Source: Torreya grandis (Eukaryota; Streptophyta; Pinopsida; Cupressales; Taxaceae). From it: a stretch of 64,000 bases of DNA. The position numbers and the translations under genes were made by a program. This document shows positions 10,270 to 23,570 of the stretch, one piece after another (position 1 is the stretch's first letter; the number at the start of each line of letters is the position of its first letter). The stretch is taken from assembly GCA_037957365.1 (NCBI GenBank), contig JARHVA010007796.1:306001-370000 (forward strand). The letters are read 5' to 3'. Below the pieces are notes generated by a model. It was given only the letters and a program-made list of their open reading frames with translations, was not told where the DNA came from and did not search any database.

Positions 10270-13200
10270 TTTACTACATATAACATTTTATAGAAGTTTT
10301 CATCTAGAAAACTTATAGTATTGTTGATTATAAGAATTAATTTATAGATGATAATATCTCTAGTTGTTATGACTATTGGATGTCATAATTATGTCCAATA
10401 AAGGGAACCATATCTCATTAACATAGGAAATGGTTCAAAAATAATATATTTTATTCAAAAGGGCTATAATAATTCTCACCCCTAACTTGAATGTAGAGAT
10501 AATAGTGGTAGAGGTGCAGCCCTAGAGTATAAATTTGATCTAGTTACCTGCCCATTCCTATAAATTATTGCTAACATTACTGTTGATAAACCATGTGTTC
10601 ATCATAACTTACCTATATGTCATCTTATGCACTAAAAGTCTATAATACTTCTCAAAGGAATTGCCACTAGTAGATGTAGTTGGCATTTTTCTTAGGTTAA
10701 AGTGTAGTATTTTTCACAAAATAATTCCATTCATAAATAAATCAAATAATAGGTCTATGCATAGAATTACCGTAGTATTGTCTACTATGTTGTAGACACA
10801 AACTATTTTAATGGTCAATAATTAATTTGTGTATCTTTGCATGAAGTATCCTCCACTCTATATGGTTGGACTACCTCAACCATATCCTAAATTGTAGAAT
10901 AATTATTAAATTCATTGTTTAGGGTTTTTGAATCAAATGATGCATTACTATATTCAATTAACCATGTAATATTGTATACAAAGAGAATTGGTATGTGAGC
11001 TATGATTTCTATTAAATATCTTGTTTGAAAATCCTTTACTCTTCAAAAATTTGAAAATTTATTTGTCATAAAAGAGCTATAGATTCTAAGGGTGTACTTG
11101 GTTGTTTGAAATAAATGTAATTAACTATATTTGTAAATTCTAAATATTTTTCTTTAGTTGCATCTACTTTGAGAATTCAATGTATTAATTTGTTAATTTA
11201 TAAAAATTAATGGCTTGAGTGGATTTCCCTACTTTTTTTCACCTATTATTTTCATTTTACAGTCATAAAATGACTTTAACAACTTTTTAATTGCATATGG
11301 TTTCTTCCACATGTTCCTATATTCTTAGTCATCTTATTATAACAAATGTCTATTTTATACTCTATTAAAGTTAATAGTTTTGTCTTTATTATTTGCTTAT
11401 GTGTCCTTAGAGGACACACGTATGAATGTAATTTTTCCATTTAAGGCTAAGGTGTGATTTAGTGTACTTTACTCTTGGGTTTGTTGGTTAGTGAAATGGT
11501 GACAAGTGGATGGATCTCAATGATCTACTTGCCTAAAAGTATCCATACAAAAGACTTTAATGTTGTCACCTCTAAGTTGTCGAGATGATGACATGTGAAT
11601 GGATATTAATGATCCATTTTATAAAGATCATCTATACAAAAGGATTTGTTGATGGCACCACTAGGCTACTAGGATGGTGACATGTGGATGGTTATCAATG
11701 ATCCACATGCATGGGATCATCCATACAAAAGGCTTTGTTGATGTCACCTCTGGGAGGCTCAAATAACTTGTAACTTTTAGCTTGGTGTTTTGGAAGTGTA
11801 ATGATGATGCATGGTAAGAAATAAATTTGGGATGGTCTAGGAAACATCTAAGTGAGAGATACCTTGTTCAAAAGATAACATGAATAACAAACCCTAATTT
11901 ATGTAAAACATGTCAACTTGATCAAATATATAAATCATAAATTGAACCATGTAAATAAATAAATAAATAATTGAAGGTGAACAATAAAATATATAGTATG
12001 TCTTAGACACAACTTTTATTCCCTTTATATTTTAATACACCTTAAAATAATGAGATGAAACTTACATATTGTGTTAAATAAACAACCCAGAACAAAGATA
12101 ATCAAGAGAAATTCTCAAGCATCAGATAAATTCCTTAAATTCATGCTTTTCAAGCTTATGTATCTTAGAATTTTTCTTTAGAATACCATAAAAACATATT
12201 CAACTAATATTGTACCCCTATTTTAAAATTTTAAAAATGGGGTGGGTGTGTTAAGGCACAACATAAATTAATCCATGCAACATTTTCAAATGATAATTAA
12301 ATCATAAGATTTATGGATGTTCATAAATAAAATCCAAATCATATGAAACTATAATAAATAATGTGAATAATGACATTATGTGTTCATAAATACTAATAAA
12401 TTTTATGGTAAACATCATCGCTAGAATCTGATACATCCTTAGGTAATTGCATTTTAACTTTAATCAAAGCTTCATCAATCTTCACTAAGAGTCATGAAAA
12501 TACTTTCTAGCACACTATCTCTACTAAAAAAGTTGGTATGATTGAATAATAATTATGCTCATGGGGTAGTCCTTGTGAGGGATAATCAATGTAAGGAAAT
12601 TATTTCTAATTTTAATGAACATCATCATATCTATGAGTAAATGTGGGTTTTGTAGGACACTAAGTCTTTATCCATGAATGTCCTAGAAAATGTGGCTAAG
12701 ATGGTGAAGACATAGGCTATGGAAACCCATGAAAGTGTTTTTGTATCACTTGACAATATTTTTATGGTGTGTATTACACTTATTCTAGATATAGTAAACC
12801 TCTCCATATTTAGGGATGTATTGTGTAAGTATATTAGGAGGTGGTAGGCTCTTATTTGTAGAATTTACCTTCTCTATATGAACTGTATCAATGTATTGTT
12901 GAAGTTATTAGTAATGATTAGAAGAATTATTACATGTACCATGAAAGAAAAAATTAAATCTAGGTGTATACTATGAAGGTTGGATATCTATAGTATAAGT
13001 ATAAATTGAGGCTTGCTACTACTGATGTGCATGAAAAACCTTATCCCAATGACCAAGAACTCTATGGATATCTAATATGGATCATCTAACCATCATAACA
13101 TCTCCAATAGAATGAGAAATATGAATGGAATCATGAATAACCTATGCTATATCATGAGATGAGCTCATAGTGGGTCAGCCTAGTGTAGCCAACATCTATA

Positions 13201-13300
13201 AAGGAATTAATTTTAAATAGTCATGGTATCTGGTGAAATAGTAATATTTAGTTATATCATGGTCAATAAACATAATTTTAAGAAGCTCAATAGTAATTAT
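10270..13300. other. Repeat-derived spacer without genes
   Basis: About 3 kb of AT-rich DNA between elements A and B. I see no protein domain on either strand. The only internal structure is the 89-bp triplicate at 11498-11764. The missing 3' end of element B could lie here in unrecognisable form. Confidence 0.4.
11498..11764. repeat. Three tandem copies of an 89-bp unit
   Basis: Units start at 11498, 11587 and 11676, giving an exact 89-base period twice. Each contains GTGACAAGTGGATGG-like text, AATGATC, CATCCATACAAAAG and TTGATGTCACC-like text. The copies differ from each other by perhaps 15-20 percent. They lie outside any recognised element. Confidence 0.9.
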
Positions 13301-13305
13301 AGTAA

Positions 13306-13408
<103 letters not shown>

Positions 13409-13539
13409 CTCCATCTTATACCTGAAAACATCAGAAGAAGAACTAATATCAGGTACTATAAAAGGATAAGGAACTACATGAATAAAACTAGGAGAATGTT
13501 GTAAAGAACAATATATAAGTATATCTACATTTTTATCTT

Positions 13540-14470
13540 GAATAAATCCATATAAAAAGGATCATCTAAGGAATATTCATCATCATAATCTAGAGTGTGA
13601 AGGTCAATAGTGCCCTTATCAATGATTTTATTAGTTGAAGAGGTATGATGAATGAAGTGTTTAATTTTTTTAGAGTAATCCAAATTTCATCTAATGGTTT
13701 TTTATGAGACTGGTATTGGATAGAAAGAGATAATTGAATGATTATGTTAGGAGAGAGATCAAAAGTTTTGATTTTAAAAATGATGTCATCTAGTTCAACA
13801 TCAATTAAATCTAAAGGATTAGGTGTTATATTTTCTATTAATTCAATATGACCATTATAACCTCTAGTAGAGTTTTTGGGATAATTAAAGTGTTGTGATT
13901 CATGAAATGGGATGGTAGGTAAAGGTTCAAGGGTAGGTATTTTAAAAACACCTTATTCATGGAATTGTTTAAAATCACAAGTATTTTTTTATCTCTTTGA
14001 ATCTTTTATATAGCACCCTTATATGGAAATTTATCTCATTGGCATGTTAACAAGATTACTATTCTCATGTGGTTTGTCTAAGGTTGGCTGAGTAAAATGT
14101 TATAAGAAAATGGGAAATTAAATATCATAAATTTGACATGCACCATGATAGGGGAAATATGATAGGAATACAAACACAAACTAAAGGAGTAATTTGTATT
14201 TAATCATATCCTTGACATGTATTTTGAGTGTATTTAAGATTGCATTAAAAATATCCAAGTGTTTTAATAAAATCAAGAGAAGTCATGAAAGTATTTGAGC
14301 CCTCAACAATTATTACATGATTGAATTGGATATATCTTATTTGGATTCTAATGAAAAGTGGAATATCATTTACATGAAGAAATATCTCATCCAAAATTAT
14401 CAAAGAGACATGGAATTTGAGTGAAAGATAAGTGTCTACCATTTCATCAACATGGATAGAAATTTCTTCA
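13540..14470 (-). pseudogene. Element B protease-region remnant
   Basis: Minus-strand pieces read DYDDEYSLDDP at about 13558-13590 and NITPNPLDLIDVE-like text further upstream. They align with NVSPNLLGSGDDE and DYNDGYSLDDP in element C. A segment near 14245-14442 reads FNHVIIVEGSNTFMTSLDFI and fits the protease fold region, but no intact D-S/T-G triad is visible. The region would follow gag in the polyprotein. Several stops are present. Confidence 0.45.
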
Positions 14471-15512
14471 TGTTATTGAAGGCTATGATTTTAGACCCTG
14501 ATAAAGTAGCTTATTTCCCCATGGATGGGGATGAGGGATGTTAGTTTTAAATATGAGTTGGATTATATGATTATGATGATGAGAAAAGTTACCATGAGTT
14601 ATAAGAAAGGGATTTTATATGGGAGATGTGAAAGTTAAACTATGGGATCCCATTCATCATATCCCATTATAATTTAATTAGATAAATGTGCATATTGTTA
14701 TAGTAACTCCTTTGAGGGTGTAGTGAAAGTGCATTGAAATTTATGTTGGTAGGGTTTGTTTGTTTTAGATTCGATTAATATGAGTTGACTAATAGTATAT
14801 GATTATGTTGTCTTAGATGACATGCTTGAATCATTGGTTATTTCTTGTGTTTGAGAGGAAGAAGTAATAATTATATAATGTTTCAAGATTTTAAAGTGAG
14901 GTGTCTTAATTGAAAAAGAGTATAACTTATATTGATAGTATGTAATGTATTGTCTAATTGTATCATTGGATTTGACACTTGTGAGATTGTTACTTTTTTT
15001 AAAATTATTTTTGCATGCCCCAAATCCATGATATGAGATGGGTAATAGTATTACATAGTATGATATTTTTGTAAATTGTTATAATTAAAAGTTTTATAAT
15101 GATTGATATAGGAAAATATTCTTCTCATGTTATTCATATTAACAACATTATTATCATTCATGTTAGGATCTGTAGAACATTTGACATTATTAGTAGTAGG
15201 AGTTTGGCTAGTGTTATCTTGATAATTATGAAAGGGATCCCCATAAATAGTTAAATAAGAATTTACTTAATTCAAGGCTTCATGTTTAGTTTTTATTTCA
15301 TGGGCCTTAGATTCTACTTCATGAGGTTGTTGAAATGTACATATAAGTGATTCATGATCAAAGTTAGGTCCAAGGAGATAATCCATAGAAAAGTTTCTTA
15401 GTTGGTGATAAGTTTCATGAGAATGGCCCCAACTTAAATGAGACCAAAAATATTTATGGGGATAATAAAAATTTTTAGCAAGATGAGTAGGATCAATATC
15501 TCATAGATAAGT

Positions 15513-16720
15513 TCAAGGAAGAAAATTATGAATCTCTACTAAATAAAGTTGTTTTTGGACATCTACATTATGTACTGGATAAAATGTGGAACTAGGATGA
15601 GAATTATTATAAATTAAAGATGAAGGATTATGCTCTATGGGATTACATAAAATAATGGACTGAATCATGTCTATGGAAACATAGGTATCTATAACACCAT
15701 TGTTAGTTTCATGTTTATTTTTAGTTTTCATGAAAATTTAAGTTCATGTTGGAGGGTGTGAAGGCTCAAATTGTTGTATAATAAAATCCTTACATCTAGC
15801 TTGGTTGATGGATTATTATAAGGATTTTGGATAAATATTCCTCACATGATATTGTGATTTAAACTAAATAGCATTAGTGAATAATTCAAATAGATTATCA
15901 TTAGACATGTTATACTCAACTTTATTAGATAAGGATTTCCATCATTTGATGAAAACTTGTGTTGTTTTAGATTCTAATTTTTTGAAATTGATAAAATGAG
16001 TGAGGTTATTTTGTATAATATCATTAGTTTGGAATTATTGAACCAATGAATTATTCCAATCTAGATATATAATGATTTTTAAGTTGTTTATACTAATTTA
16101 AGTGTCACCAAAAAAGGTTTTAGCTAAAATTTTCAAGTAGATAAAGTATTAAGTTTAACTCGATATTTATATAAATTTACAAAAATCTTCAAATTCAAGT
16201 CTAGATTAATGGATATATTATAAATGATAGTGGGAACTATGCCACCTATGAAAATATTTAAAATTTGAGAGACTAAAGGTTCATTTTGTAAATGTTTAAT
16301 AGCCTTGTTAATAAGTGGAGGTTGTAGTATAAGTTTATCATGTGCATGTATAAGGGGGGTTGGCAGGATTAGGATTTTGTGTTACCCATTAATTAAGTTG
16401 AGGTTGATTTTGAAAGTTCATTAATTGGTTTTATGTTTATGTCATTTGGTTGGGAATATTAGTTTGAAAATTAGCCATTTGTTTAAAATTTTGTAATAAC
16501 AATTGATTGGTTTTAATGGTATTTTGACTAATGGAAGAAACATGTGATGCATTAACATTATGTGATGTAATAATAGTTTGAGATCCACTATTAGTTTTAG
16601 ATGCACTAGTAGTTGTAAATATTTGAGCATTAGTGTGGGAATTTTTATTAGATATACTAAAATTCATACCTACCATGTTTGTAAAAATGGTTTAAATAGA
16701 GGATGAAGAAAACATGGAAG
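15513..16720 (-). pseudogene. Element B gag remnant
   Basis: The minus-strand frame from about 16676 gives a Ser/Thr/Asn-rich N-terminal leader (MVGMNFSISNKNS...). Further in, near 15.9 kb, comes KTTQVFIKWWKSLSNKVEYN-type text with a stop at the second Trp position. Element C has the matching KTTQVYIK segment, so this is the Retrotrans_gag-like region of a shared family. A 72-codon frame at 15513-15731 probably belongs to the gag C-terminal part. Several in-frame stops make the product dead. Confidence 0.55.
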
Positions 16721-17199
16721 ATGATGTCATGATATTATAGGGAGGTATGAGAGAGGGTGAATGTGTGATAGAAGTCATAGGATGACTTATCCCAAATCCT
16801 ATATAAATCTAGGTGAAGGTGAATGGGGTTCTCTAATATGAGGTCCCATCATGAGGTTTTAAATGACTATGGGATCTTTACCATAATGTTGATTTTTTTC
16901 ATTAATGAAAAGGATCATTTCATCCATATGCTCAAGGTAATTTTAATCCTCTATTTTTTATAGGAGTAAAGGATTAATGGAAGTGGAATACATAAGATTC
17001 CTAAGTAACATAGATATTACTAAGATCTAGATTAGCTACCACATGATATGGTAAATATGTCTTAAAGTATTTATGAGGATTAGTAAATCTCATCATGTTA
17101 GTTTATTTTATTGTATAGATTCATAAAATAGATGTTGCATGAAAAAAATATTATTTAGACAATTATTAGGGAAATGAAAGTCTAGAAGCTAAAAATGGA

Positions 17200-19200
17200 T
17201 GAAATTGAGTTGGTTGATCTAGTTAGACTAACAAGATGAAAAAAAATGCAATGAGACTAGGTCTAGTAGGTTAATCTAGTTTAAAAAGTTAGATGATAGA
17301 AAATTCTATAAATAAAAAAGGTAAAAATGATTTATCTAGTTTGTAAAATGAAAAAATGTAGTAGTTTGTAAGCTAAATAGGTTGATTTTGTCGACCTAGT
17401 TGATAGAATAGAAAAATAGAATCATTTGTATGCTAATTAGGTTGAGATGGTCTATCTAGTTAGAAATATAAGAAAATAGGATAGTCTATAAATGGATTGA
17501 GTCAAGATGGTTGATATAATTCCATAGTTTGGTAAAAAAATTAATAGTTTGATACTAGATGATTTAGTTCTAAATGCAAAAAATAAAGTTAAGCACACAT
17601 GCAACTAGGTTGAGCTAGTTGATCTAGTTGAAACACATGGCACAAAACTTGTATCAACATTATCTAATATAGTTTATAATACAACATAGAGATGTTAATT
17701 AATTTTTTGAAAAGAAGATCAAAAATTTGTACTAAATGTTTTAATTGATAGTGTAGGCTTTCAAAGATACTTGCGTGCCCATTGGATGGCATTGGCCCAA
17801 TATTTCAAAACATTAACTATAGAGGAAGTGACATACACAAAGCCCCTAAACATAGTTTTAAGGGTAATAAAGAATTAAATTCTTGATGTTAATCACTAAT
17901 TGATGCACCCCATAATCAAAATGGATGGTTAGATTTTTTAAGTTAAATACAAAGGAAAAACTAAGCATTTTTTAAATACTATGAGGTATGTGAAAACTAA
18001 AAATCATATTTAGCTTTATACTATGGCTATGAGTATTTGGGAAATACCATCATGCCATGATATCTATAAATGATAGATAAGGATCATAAATAAAATATCA
18101 CATAGTCATTAATGATAGTATCTAAGTAGTTTTAAAACTATCGGTACATAAATTCTAGGGAAAGCCAAACAAAGTGAAAAATAAAGATGAAAATCAATAT
18201 TTTAAAAGACAAGTTGTAGTTTATAAAATAAAATAAATAAGTATCCAAATAAAAAGAAAAAGTGATTGTAATTACTATCAAATATAGGTTAATTTACTTT
18301 GATAAAGCTATAAATTTAAACATATAGAAAAAAAAATTGAGTAAGTCAATCAAGCTAGACAAATAAGACAAAACAAAGTTGAGATGATCAACATAGTTTG
18401 TTGTAAAAACAAATGAAAACAAAGTTAAGAAATTCAACTTAGTTTTCTTGGCAAAAAACATGAACATAACTAGATCAATCTAGTTGATTGTGTAGGTGAA
18501 ATTTTACATAACTTAAAAAGTGATTAAAATAGTAAAAAAAATTAAAATTTTAATTAAAAGGTAGGAAAATAAATTTTCTTAAAATTTGACAAATCGGAAA
18601 TTTTAAAATATTTAGAGTGAATTTAGTAAATAGGATAACATCGACCAAGTCGATGTAGTGTTTTTTCATAAAAATGTTGAGTTATTATTAAACTGAGTCA
18701 GCTAGGTGATTTTTTGATCTTGTAAAGGCATAAAATAACATTATTGAACATAATTGAGTTAGTTGATCTAGTTTAAATAAAAATCATATAAATAAGAAAA
18801 TAAAACTAGATCAATCAAATTGATTAAGTTAGCTAAAAAAGAAATATTGAAATGAATAACATCAAGATGGTTTATTCAATTATACATAAAAGGTATAAAA
18901 ATTTACTAGATCAATCAACTTGATCCAATTTTTTGAGATAAAACCCTTCATAGGAGATAAATTTGGGTTTATAGGATCAATAAAGCTAAAAATCCTACAC
19001 ACATTAAACCAAACTAGGTGAATAGGCTTAATGAAGCTGAAAATCATGCACACATAAAGTAAAACTAGGTCGACATGCTTGATGAAGTTCAAAAACCTTC
19101 ACATAAAAAAGTAAAAGTAGGATGACATGCTCTATGAAGTTGAAAAACCAACACACAGAGTATAAAATTAGATCTACGGGCTCGATCCAGTTGATCATAA
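17200..19200. repeat. Array of degenerate dyad motifs (element B leader)
   Basis: A short near-palindrome of the type CTAGGTTGAnnnnGTCGACCTAG recurs every 50-65 bases. Clear examples are AGGTTGATTTTGTCGACCTA at about 17377, ACATCGACCAAGTCGATGT at about 18637 and ACTAGATCAATCAACTTGAT at about 18903. Between about 18960 and 19190 the array becomes a true tandem repeat of about 51 bases containing GAAAATCATGCACACA-like text. The tract lies upstream of element B gag. It encodes no protein. Confidence 0.6.
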
Positions 19201-19969
19201 ATGGAAATTAAAAATGAAAAGGGTAAGATTCATGTTGGGTTCACTAGAATGTATGTAAGTGAAATAAAATAGATTGATAACTTATCTTACTTAGGAATAT
19301 CTAAGATTGGATTTTGTAATCAAATAACAATATGCTATCAATACTTTGTTATATTAGTGTCATGACCAAATATGGATCTATTAAATATAACTAAGGGATT
19401 TCTTACTACACAATACCAAAGGAGAGGATTACAAGGCCTCTAGTGAAATGACATTGTACAATAACCCTAGCTAGGTATTATAATATAATGAAATGAAATT
19501 AGCTAATACACTGATTGAACATACAAGCTAATCTAGATAATTAAAATACAAGCTAATCTATTACTCACCAAATATTGTAGCATATAGGGGGAACACAATA
19601 TAGATTTAAAAAATAATGATAATTCTATTCAAGATAATAAATAAGTAATCTATATAAGGAGAGATATAGTTCAATCCATTAGTTATGCAATATGTACTTA
19701 TTAAAATGAAAATCTAGGAATACTTACCCTATTAGAGTGAACATTTTGTGCCTTGATATCTCCCTTAGCTAATGGTACTTTATAAGAGGTTTCTTTGGTT
19801 TGTAAGGATCACAAAAGGTAGATCATCTTTAATCTCCAAGACTTATCCTATGCATCCAATACTTATACAAGATGAATGCTACTAGTTGAAGGCAAATCCC
19901 TATACAAATAAATACTCAAATGGTAGTATAGGTATATTTATGAAATGTAATAATTCCCAAATGAATGAT

Positions 19970-19989
19970 ACTTTATTTATAAATAAAGT
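19970..19989. repeat. Perfect 20-bp palindrome
   Basis: ACTTTATTTATAAATAAAGT is its own reverse complement. It lies 8 bases downstream, on the minus strand, of the TATA box and ends near the expected transcription start. It could be a start-region element or a chance product of AT-rich sequence. Confidence 0.85.
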
Positions 19990-19997
19990 GAAGGGGG

Positions 19998-20005
19998 TAT
20001 TTATA
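19998..20005 (-). promoter_or_regulatory. TATA box reading left (element B LTR)
   Basis: The minus strand reads GGCTATAAATACCCCCTTCA, a textbook plant TATA context with a C-rich downstream flank. The expected start would be near 19970. It is the clearest promoter in the left half of the window, and the orientation agrees with element B. Confidence 0.6.
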
Positions 20006-20160
20006 GCCAAGGATTGACCCTAAACCCTCCTTAGGATTTCACTTGCAAAGTCAACTAGGTCTATCTTGTTTAGCATGAAATAAAATCATTATCCCTCAAA
20101 CTAGGTCAATTGGACTGATGGAGTTTTGTAACATGCACTAAATTCCTAACAATATTGAGC

Positions 20161-20469
20161 AAGATGATGCAATCAAAAAATGAAGAAAAGGGGTGTATTA
20201 TTAGGTAAGGGCTAATTTAGAAGGTGAATTACTTAAGGAATGTATAGGTGGGTTTTAATTACTTACGGAGTTAGACAAAAGTAGATTGTAGTAGTTTTAG
20301 GTAATGATATAGAGACAAACAATCTTGTGAAGAACCATAGGTCTACCAACCCCTTTCTTACTATACCCTTTAAGGCATACACTCATAGAGATAAATACTC
20401 GATAGGTTCCTACAAGAGAGAAAGGCATTAATAAATGATAAAGTAAAAAATATTATATGTATACAAAGC
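20161..20469. other. Spacer between elements B and C
   Basis: About 300 bases with no recognised gene or repeat. The left end of element C could lie here, but no LTR terminus is identifiable. Confidence 0.4.
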
Positions 20470-22130
20470 TTACCATTACCTCCACCACTTTAATCAATTG
20501 TATTAGATAGATCAATACAATTCTTTAGCAGTCTTATTTTTAGTAAAATATAATGAACAAGTTGATACAAATTTATTTAAAATTTCTCCCTTAGCCAATT
20601 GTATCGAACAAATCAATACCATTTTATATGTACATCCTTCTCAGTCAATTGTATCAAAGAACATGATATAGTTTCATCCTCATATTTATCATATCCAATT
20701 GCATCAATTTTCCTAAAAAAATTCTATGTTACTTTTCCTTCTCAAACAATTATATTAAACAATTAAATATAGTTCTTATTCTATTTTACAACTCAACTCT
20801 TTTCAAACGATTGTATCAATTAGATGTAATATAGTTTTATATTCATCCTTTTTTAGATTAATTTCTTTGAATATCTCAATATATTTTTATCTTTTTATTT
20901 TTATTTTTTTACATATATTATATTGATCAACTCAATACAATTTTATGATTTGTGTATAATTACATTGGTTCACCCCAAAATAGTTTTGTTTGTTTACTTT
21001 TCAAGCATTATTAAAATAAATAAATTTTTCATATCAAAGCTTAACCAAAAAATTTAATTAAAGTTGATTTCCAATTAATTTCAATGTATTTAGTGCTACA
21101 TATTAGTTTTTAATATTGAATTTTGAACTTTATTTTCTATTTTTTTGGTTTTCTATAGAAATTGTGTTCTAAAAATTTTCAAAATATTTAGTATCATGAA
21201 GGGATATGCAGTGTTAATTTACAAACATCATTGCATTAGGGGATTTCATCAATACTAATAACCATAATACAAAGCTAAAAATGGAGTTTAGTTTCCATGT
21301 ACCTCATGGTATATAAAAATGCCTAGGATTACCTTTTTATTGAACCTTAAGAAGCCATCCATTCATCTAATTTTTTGGTATACCAATAAGTGGTTAGCCC
21401 TGGGAAGTTTCTCTCTAAATTTACCTCAAAACCATTTTTTTTGCATTATATGTATGGGTATACCTCTAAAACATTATTTTAGCATTATAGAATAGATGAT
21501 AAAGTAATTTTGAGATCCTACACTATCAAACTAATAAATTTAGTACATCTACTTGATTTTATTCCTAGAAATATAGTTAGAAAAAATAATTATATTTATA
21601 ATTTATTTCTTATTATTGTATGTTATATTGTAGATTGTTGTAGATTGCATTATCCAACATCGATATAGTTTGTGTTGTGTTATAACTACATCGATTAGCA
21701 TTGATACAATTACTTGTGTGTTTGGAATACATCAACCATGTCAATATAATCCTATGTATTTAACATCCTATAGTCATTTCCTTCTAGATTATATCCAATA
21801 TATTGAGTATTTTATATATTACTATTACTTTTAATACTACATCAAAAAACTTGATACAGTCTTTTTTTTGTTATTTTCACTTTTCCTAAACTAGACTACA
21901 CTAGATAGATGAATATAGTTTATGTGTCTTTTCCATCCTTCCTTCCAGACTACAGTGACCAATATGATACAATCTTTGTATCTCATCCTTATGCATTAAC
22001 TTTATTGATAAAGTTATAATTATCCTTAATTTACTTCTTGACTACATCAAGTTAGCCAATATAATCTACTTTTTGTATTTTAACTTTATTTTCCAGCCAA
22101 TTATAGTTTACATCCTCACCTTTCATCATG
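20470..22130. repeat. Array of degenerate dyad motifs (element C leader)
   Basis: A 25-base near-palindrome of the type CAATTGTATCGAACAAATCA or CTACATCAAAAAACTTGATA recurs roughly every 60-70 bases. Recognisable copies lie near 20495, 20556, 20613, 20645, 20695, 20808, 21688, 21729, 21838, 21889 and 22050. The core is TACATCRA or TGTATCRA, a 4-6 base loop, then TYGATACA. Pyrimidine-rich spacers such as TCATCCTT separate the units. This is the same kind of array as in the leader of element B, in the opposite orientation. Confidence 0.6.
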
Positions 22131-22479
22131 TAGTGAATTTTTTTATTATGAATAGATAATAAAAAATGACATGATGTACTTAACTAATTCCCAAAAATCT
22201 CCAAAGTCTCATTTTAACATTACAAAAACCAAGATAAAAACAATTTTCATGTGACTACTAAGACTAAATATAATGAGTTACTCATTACTTCCCAACCTCT
22301 TGATCCACTCAACTATCCCTCACACATCCCTATTATATAAGATGGGAGTGATCTTGAGTATATTACAAAAATGATCATTTTTGTTGACCATCCTGAGCAT
22401 AGAAGTAAGGACCCTATAGTAATCTATAACCTCATGATGGGATCATGTATAGGATGTCCCCCTTAACCAACACAAATAT

Positions 22480-23570
22480 TTTTTATAGGATTTGGGGCAA
22501 GCTAATACATGACTTCCTCCATCCCTTCTTCTTCCACCATACTTAGTATTACTACTACCATAGAATATCTTTCCTTTAGTGGGACTACTCCAATTAATAA
22601 TATTAAAACTCGCATTAATGCTACTACTATTACATCTCAAGACTCCTCTTCTATACAACAAGCTTTTAATACTAATAAAATCTTGTTGTAATCCATGAAT
22701 TAAATGGATACATTCCAAATTAACAATGCCAATTGAATCATGCAAATGAAAAACTAACTCTTTGAACTAAAAAATTTTCCTCAACAATATCAATGGGAAT
22801 TTTATAACCCAAATGACCCCCCACCCATTATAGATGCATATGGTAATCTCATTCCATAATCCCTACTTCTTAACAAAGTAATGAAGAATCTCCAAAATGA
22901 ACCATTAATTCTTAACATATGCATAGGTGATATCACTCCTAATATCACTTATAATGGATCCAACAATCATGATTTTAATTTGAAATATTTTTATTTACCT
23001 TTAAGAAGATTAGATTAAACTAGGCACCTTTGTAGCTACAAAAATTATAGCCAAAACATTCGTAAGTGTTGCTTTACATTGGTCTGGTCAACTTAAGTAT
23101 AGCACTATCTATAGCTAAGAAGACTTATTCAACACATTGGTTAAATAATTTCAATCCAATGATCTTCCATAATATAGTTTAGCTTATTTTAGTAATTTTA
23201 AATAGGAAGATTCTAAAACCACCCAAGTCTATATAAAGCATTGAAAACCCTTATCTTAAAAGGCTGAACACAACATGTTGAAAGAAAACATATTACAATT
23301 TTATTGTAATTCTCTCCATCCTAAAATCAAATATAGAGTTATGAATAACTCACAAAAATATCTTGATCAAGATAAACATCAAGATTTCTTAATAAGATAA
23401 TTTGAGCCTTACCAACCTACATTGGGAACATACCATACATGTTACTATTACTAGAGGCTTCAACAAAATGAATCTTCCCCAACCCTTCATGGTAATTCAC
23501 TTCCATTAATCCCCTTCCTCTTCCTCTACATACATGAACAATGTTGATGTTTACAAGCCTCTTTCCCTAG
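22480..23570 (+). pseudogene. Element C gag remnant
   Basis: A Ser/Thr/Ile-rich start (MTSSIPSSSTILSI, 22509) is followed by fragments of a Retrotrans_gag-like domain. These include a SGQLKYSTIYS-type piece near 23080-23115 and DSKTTQVYIKH near 23210-23245. Then come AEHNMLKENILQFYCNSLHP near 23267-23326 and a FEPYQPTLGTYH segment near 23400-23436. Stops occur at the positions of several expected tryptophans. The 131-codon minus-strand frame at 23722-24117 downstream is not a gene. The family match to element B is seen directly; capsid function is inferred. Confidence 0.6.

Larger units (their letters stand above)
13420..20160 (-). mobile_element. Element B: decayed Ty3-like element, reverse strand
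   Basis: Read on the minus strand, a possible LTR end with a strong TATA box (around 20.0 kb) is followed by a dyad-rich leader, gag and a protease region ending near 13.5 kb. Peptide-level matches to element C on the other strand, in both gag and protease, show that the two belong to one family. Reverse transcriptase, RNase H and integrase were not found, and no 3' LTR partner was found on the left. B is therefore truncated, or its pol has decayed beyond recognition. Confidence 0.6.
19250..20160 (-). repeat. Candidate element B 5' LTR
   Basis: On the minus strand a block ends in ACTTACATACA at 19250. It is followed directly by TTCTAGTGAACCCAACATG, which has the position and look of a primer binding site. 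Upstream on that strand lies a canonical TATA box (19998-20005). The outer end is not defined, and no second LTR copy was found in the window, so the boundaries are inferred. Confidence 0.4.

Noticed and set aside
17200..22130. CRISPR-like array
   Set aside because: The repeats are degenerate, the spacing is irregular, no cas genes are present and the setting is a plant nuclear genome.
22443..22745. 100-codon minus-strand open frame
   Set aside because: Antisense to the Ser/Thr-rich start of element C gag; no family resemblance.
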